5,114 bases of DNA from Bifidobacterium breve (GTDB taxonomy: Bacteria; Actinomycetota; Actinomycetes; S36-B12): assembly GCA_945885645.1 (NCBI GenBank), contig CAMCYV010000114.1, forward strand, positions 1-5,114, read 5' to 3'. A model generated the notes under the pieces. It did no database searches. It was not told the origin of the DNA and worked only from the letters and a program-made list of their open reading frames with translations. Positions 4,659-5,114 of this stretch are shown in pieces. The position numbers and the translations under genes are program-made. The stretch's first letter is position 1, and the number at the start of each line of letters is the position of its first letter.

Positions 4659-5114
4659 TTAAATGTCAGTGACAACCAGTTCTTGATTTGCAGTGATCAC
4701 GTTACCGTCATGTATTACGTGCAAGGTTTCGTCAACGGGTGTTGAGCGCTTGATTACTGCTGTTGCGATGGGTCCAAGTTCATAGTGCCTTGCGGGGGTT
4801 GCGATAAAGCCAATTACTTTCCCGGCCGCTGTTGTGACTTCGTCTCCGTGCGAAGGTAAATCACTGTCGCTACCATCAAGATGAAGGAGCACTAGCCGAC
4901 GCGGTGGTTTACCCAGGTTGTAGACGCGGGCAACCGTTTCTTGACCGCGGTAACAGCCCTTTTGTAAGTGGACGCCAGAACCAATCCAACCGAGTTCATG
5001 GGGCAAGGATTTATGGTCGGTCTCACGAGCCAACTGAGGGACAGCAGCGGCTGTTCGAATCGCGTTGTAGGCCCATGTGCCCGCGCGATAGGGAAATTGA
5101 TCAAGTCGCTGCTC
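4659..5114 (-). CDS. ygfZ: YgfZ/GcvT-domain folate-binding protein, 3' part (5' end outside window)
   Basis: YgfZ-family proteins bind folate and help maintain certain iron-sulfur cluster enzymes. The frame is open to the window edge, so the 151 visible residues are the C-terminal part; roughly 200 N-terminal residues, including most of the folate-binding fold, are missing. The diagnostic KGCYRGQE is at fragment residues 52-59 with the conserved Cys54. It is preceded by SLPHELGWIGSGVHLQ and followed by VARVYNLGKPPRRLVLLHLDG, close to actinobacterial YgfZ proteins. The C-terminal beta-barrel portion (about 75-151) ends ELVVTDI. A TTG at 5033 is internal, since matching residues (WAYNAIRTAAAVPQLARETD) continue upstream. 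The gene converges on dtd. Relatives are often annotated as aminomethyltransferase-like, but the Cys signature marks YgfZ rather than true GcvT. Confidence 0.93.
   Translation of the reverse strand, partial: EQRLDQFPYRAGTWAYNAIRTAAAVPQLARETDHKSLPHELGWIGSGVHLQKGCYRGQETVARVYNLGKPPRRLVLLHLDGSDSDLPSHGDEVTTAAGKVIGFIATPARHYELGPIATAVIKRSTPVDETLHVIHDGNVITANQELVVTDI

Overview
The window looks like a chromosomal stretch of an actinobacterium (class Actinomycetes) with moderate GC, near half by eye, rather than a high-GC streptomycete. The evidence is gene content and order. An XRE regulator, a small helical protein and a DUF2516 membrane protein lie in a row, as in the Mycobacterium tuberculosis Rv0474-hbhA-Rv0476 locus. 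A PGPGW-type small membrane protein and a phosphoglycerate mutase are close by, and the Dtd and YgfZ proteins look actinobacterial. Several genes start with GTG and have weak ribosome-binding sites. I see no rRNA, tRNA, CRISPR, insertion sequence or phage gene.

Layout. Positions 1-546 (+) hold the 3' part of the phosphoglycerate mutase gene gpmA. It meets, tail to tail with one base between stop codons, a long minus-strand block at 4143-548. Read in its own direction, that block is: a type II (Rhizobium etli-type) L-asparaginase; an APC-family amino acid permease overlapping it by 4 bp; an 85-bp gap with repeats and a palindrome; an XRE helix-turn-helix regulator; a small protein with a pentapeptide-like repeat; a 117-bp gap with a strong hairpin and a 16-bp tandem repeat; a DUF2516 membrane protein; and a PGPGW membrane protein. 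Positions 4169-4648 (+) hold dtd, divergent from the asparaginase with only 25 bp between start codons. Positions 4659-5114 (-) hold the 3' part of a YgfZ-type folate-binding protein gene, convergent with dtd.

How the genes may work together. Asparaginase and permease form a translationally coupled pair, suggesting uptake of an amino acid, possibly asparagine, and its hydrolysis to aspartate and ammonia in the cytoplasm. The regulator, small repeat protein and two small membrane proteins look like a variant of a conserved actinobacterial cassette of poorly known, probably envelope-related, role. Dtd (chiral proofreading of tRNA), YgfZ (iron-sulfur cluster enzyme maintenance) and GpmA (glycolysis) are housekeeping.

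The least explained items are the small protein at the hbhA position, the repeats in the two intergenic gaps, the short C-terminus of the permease, and the insertion plus motif change in Dtd. No wholly new system is evident; most of the window is ordinary chromosome.
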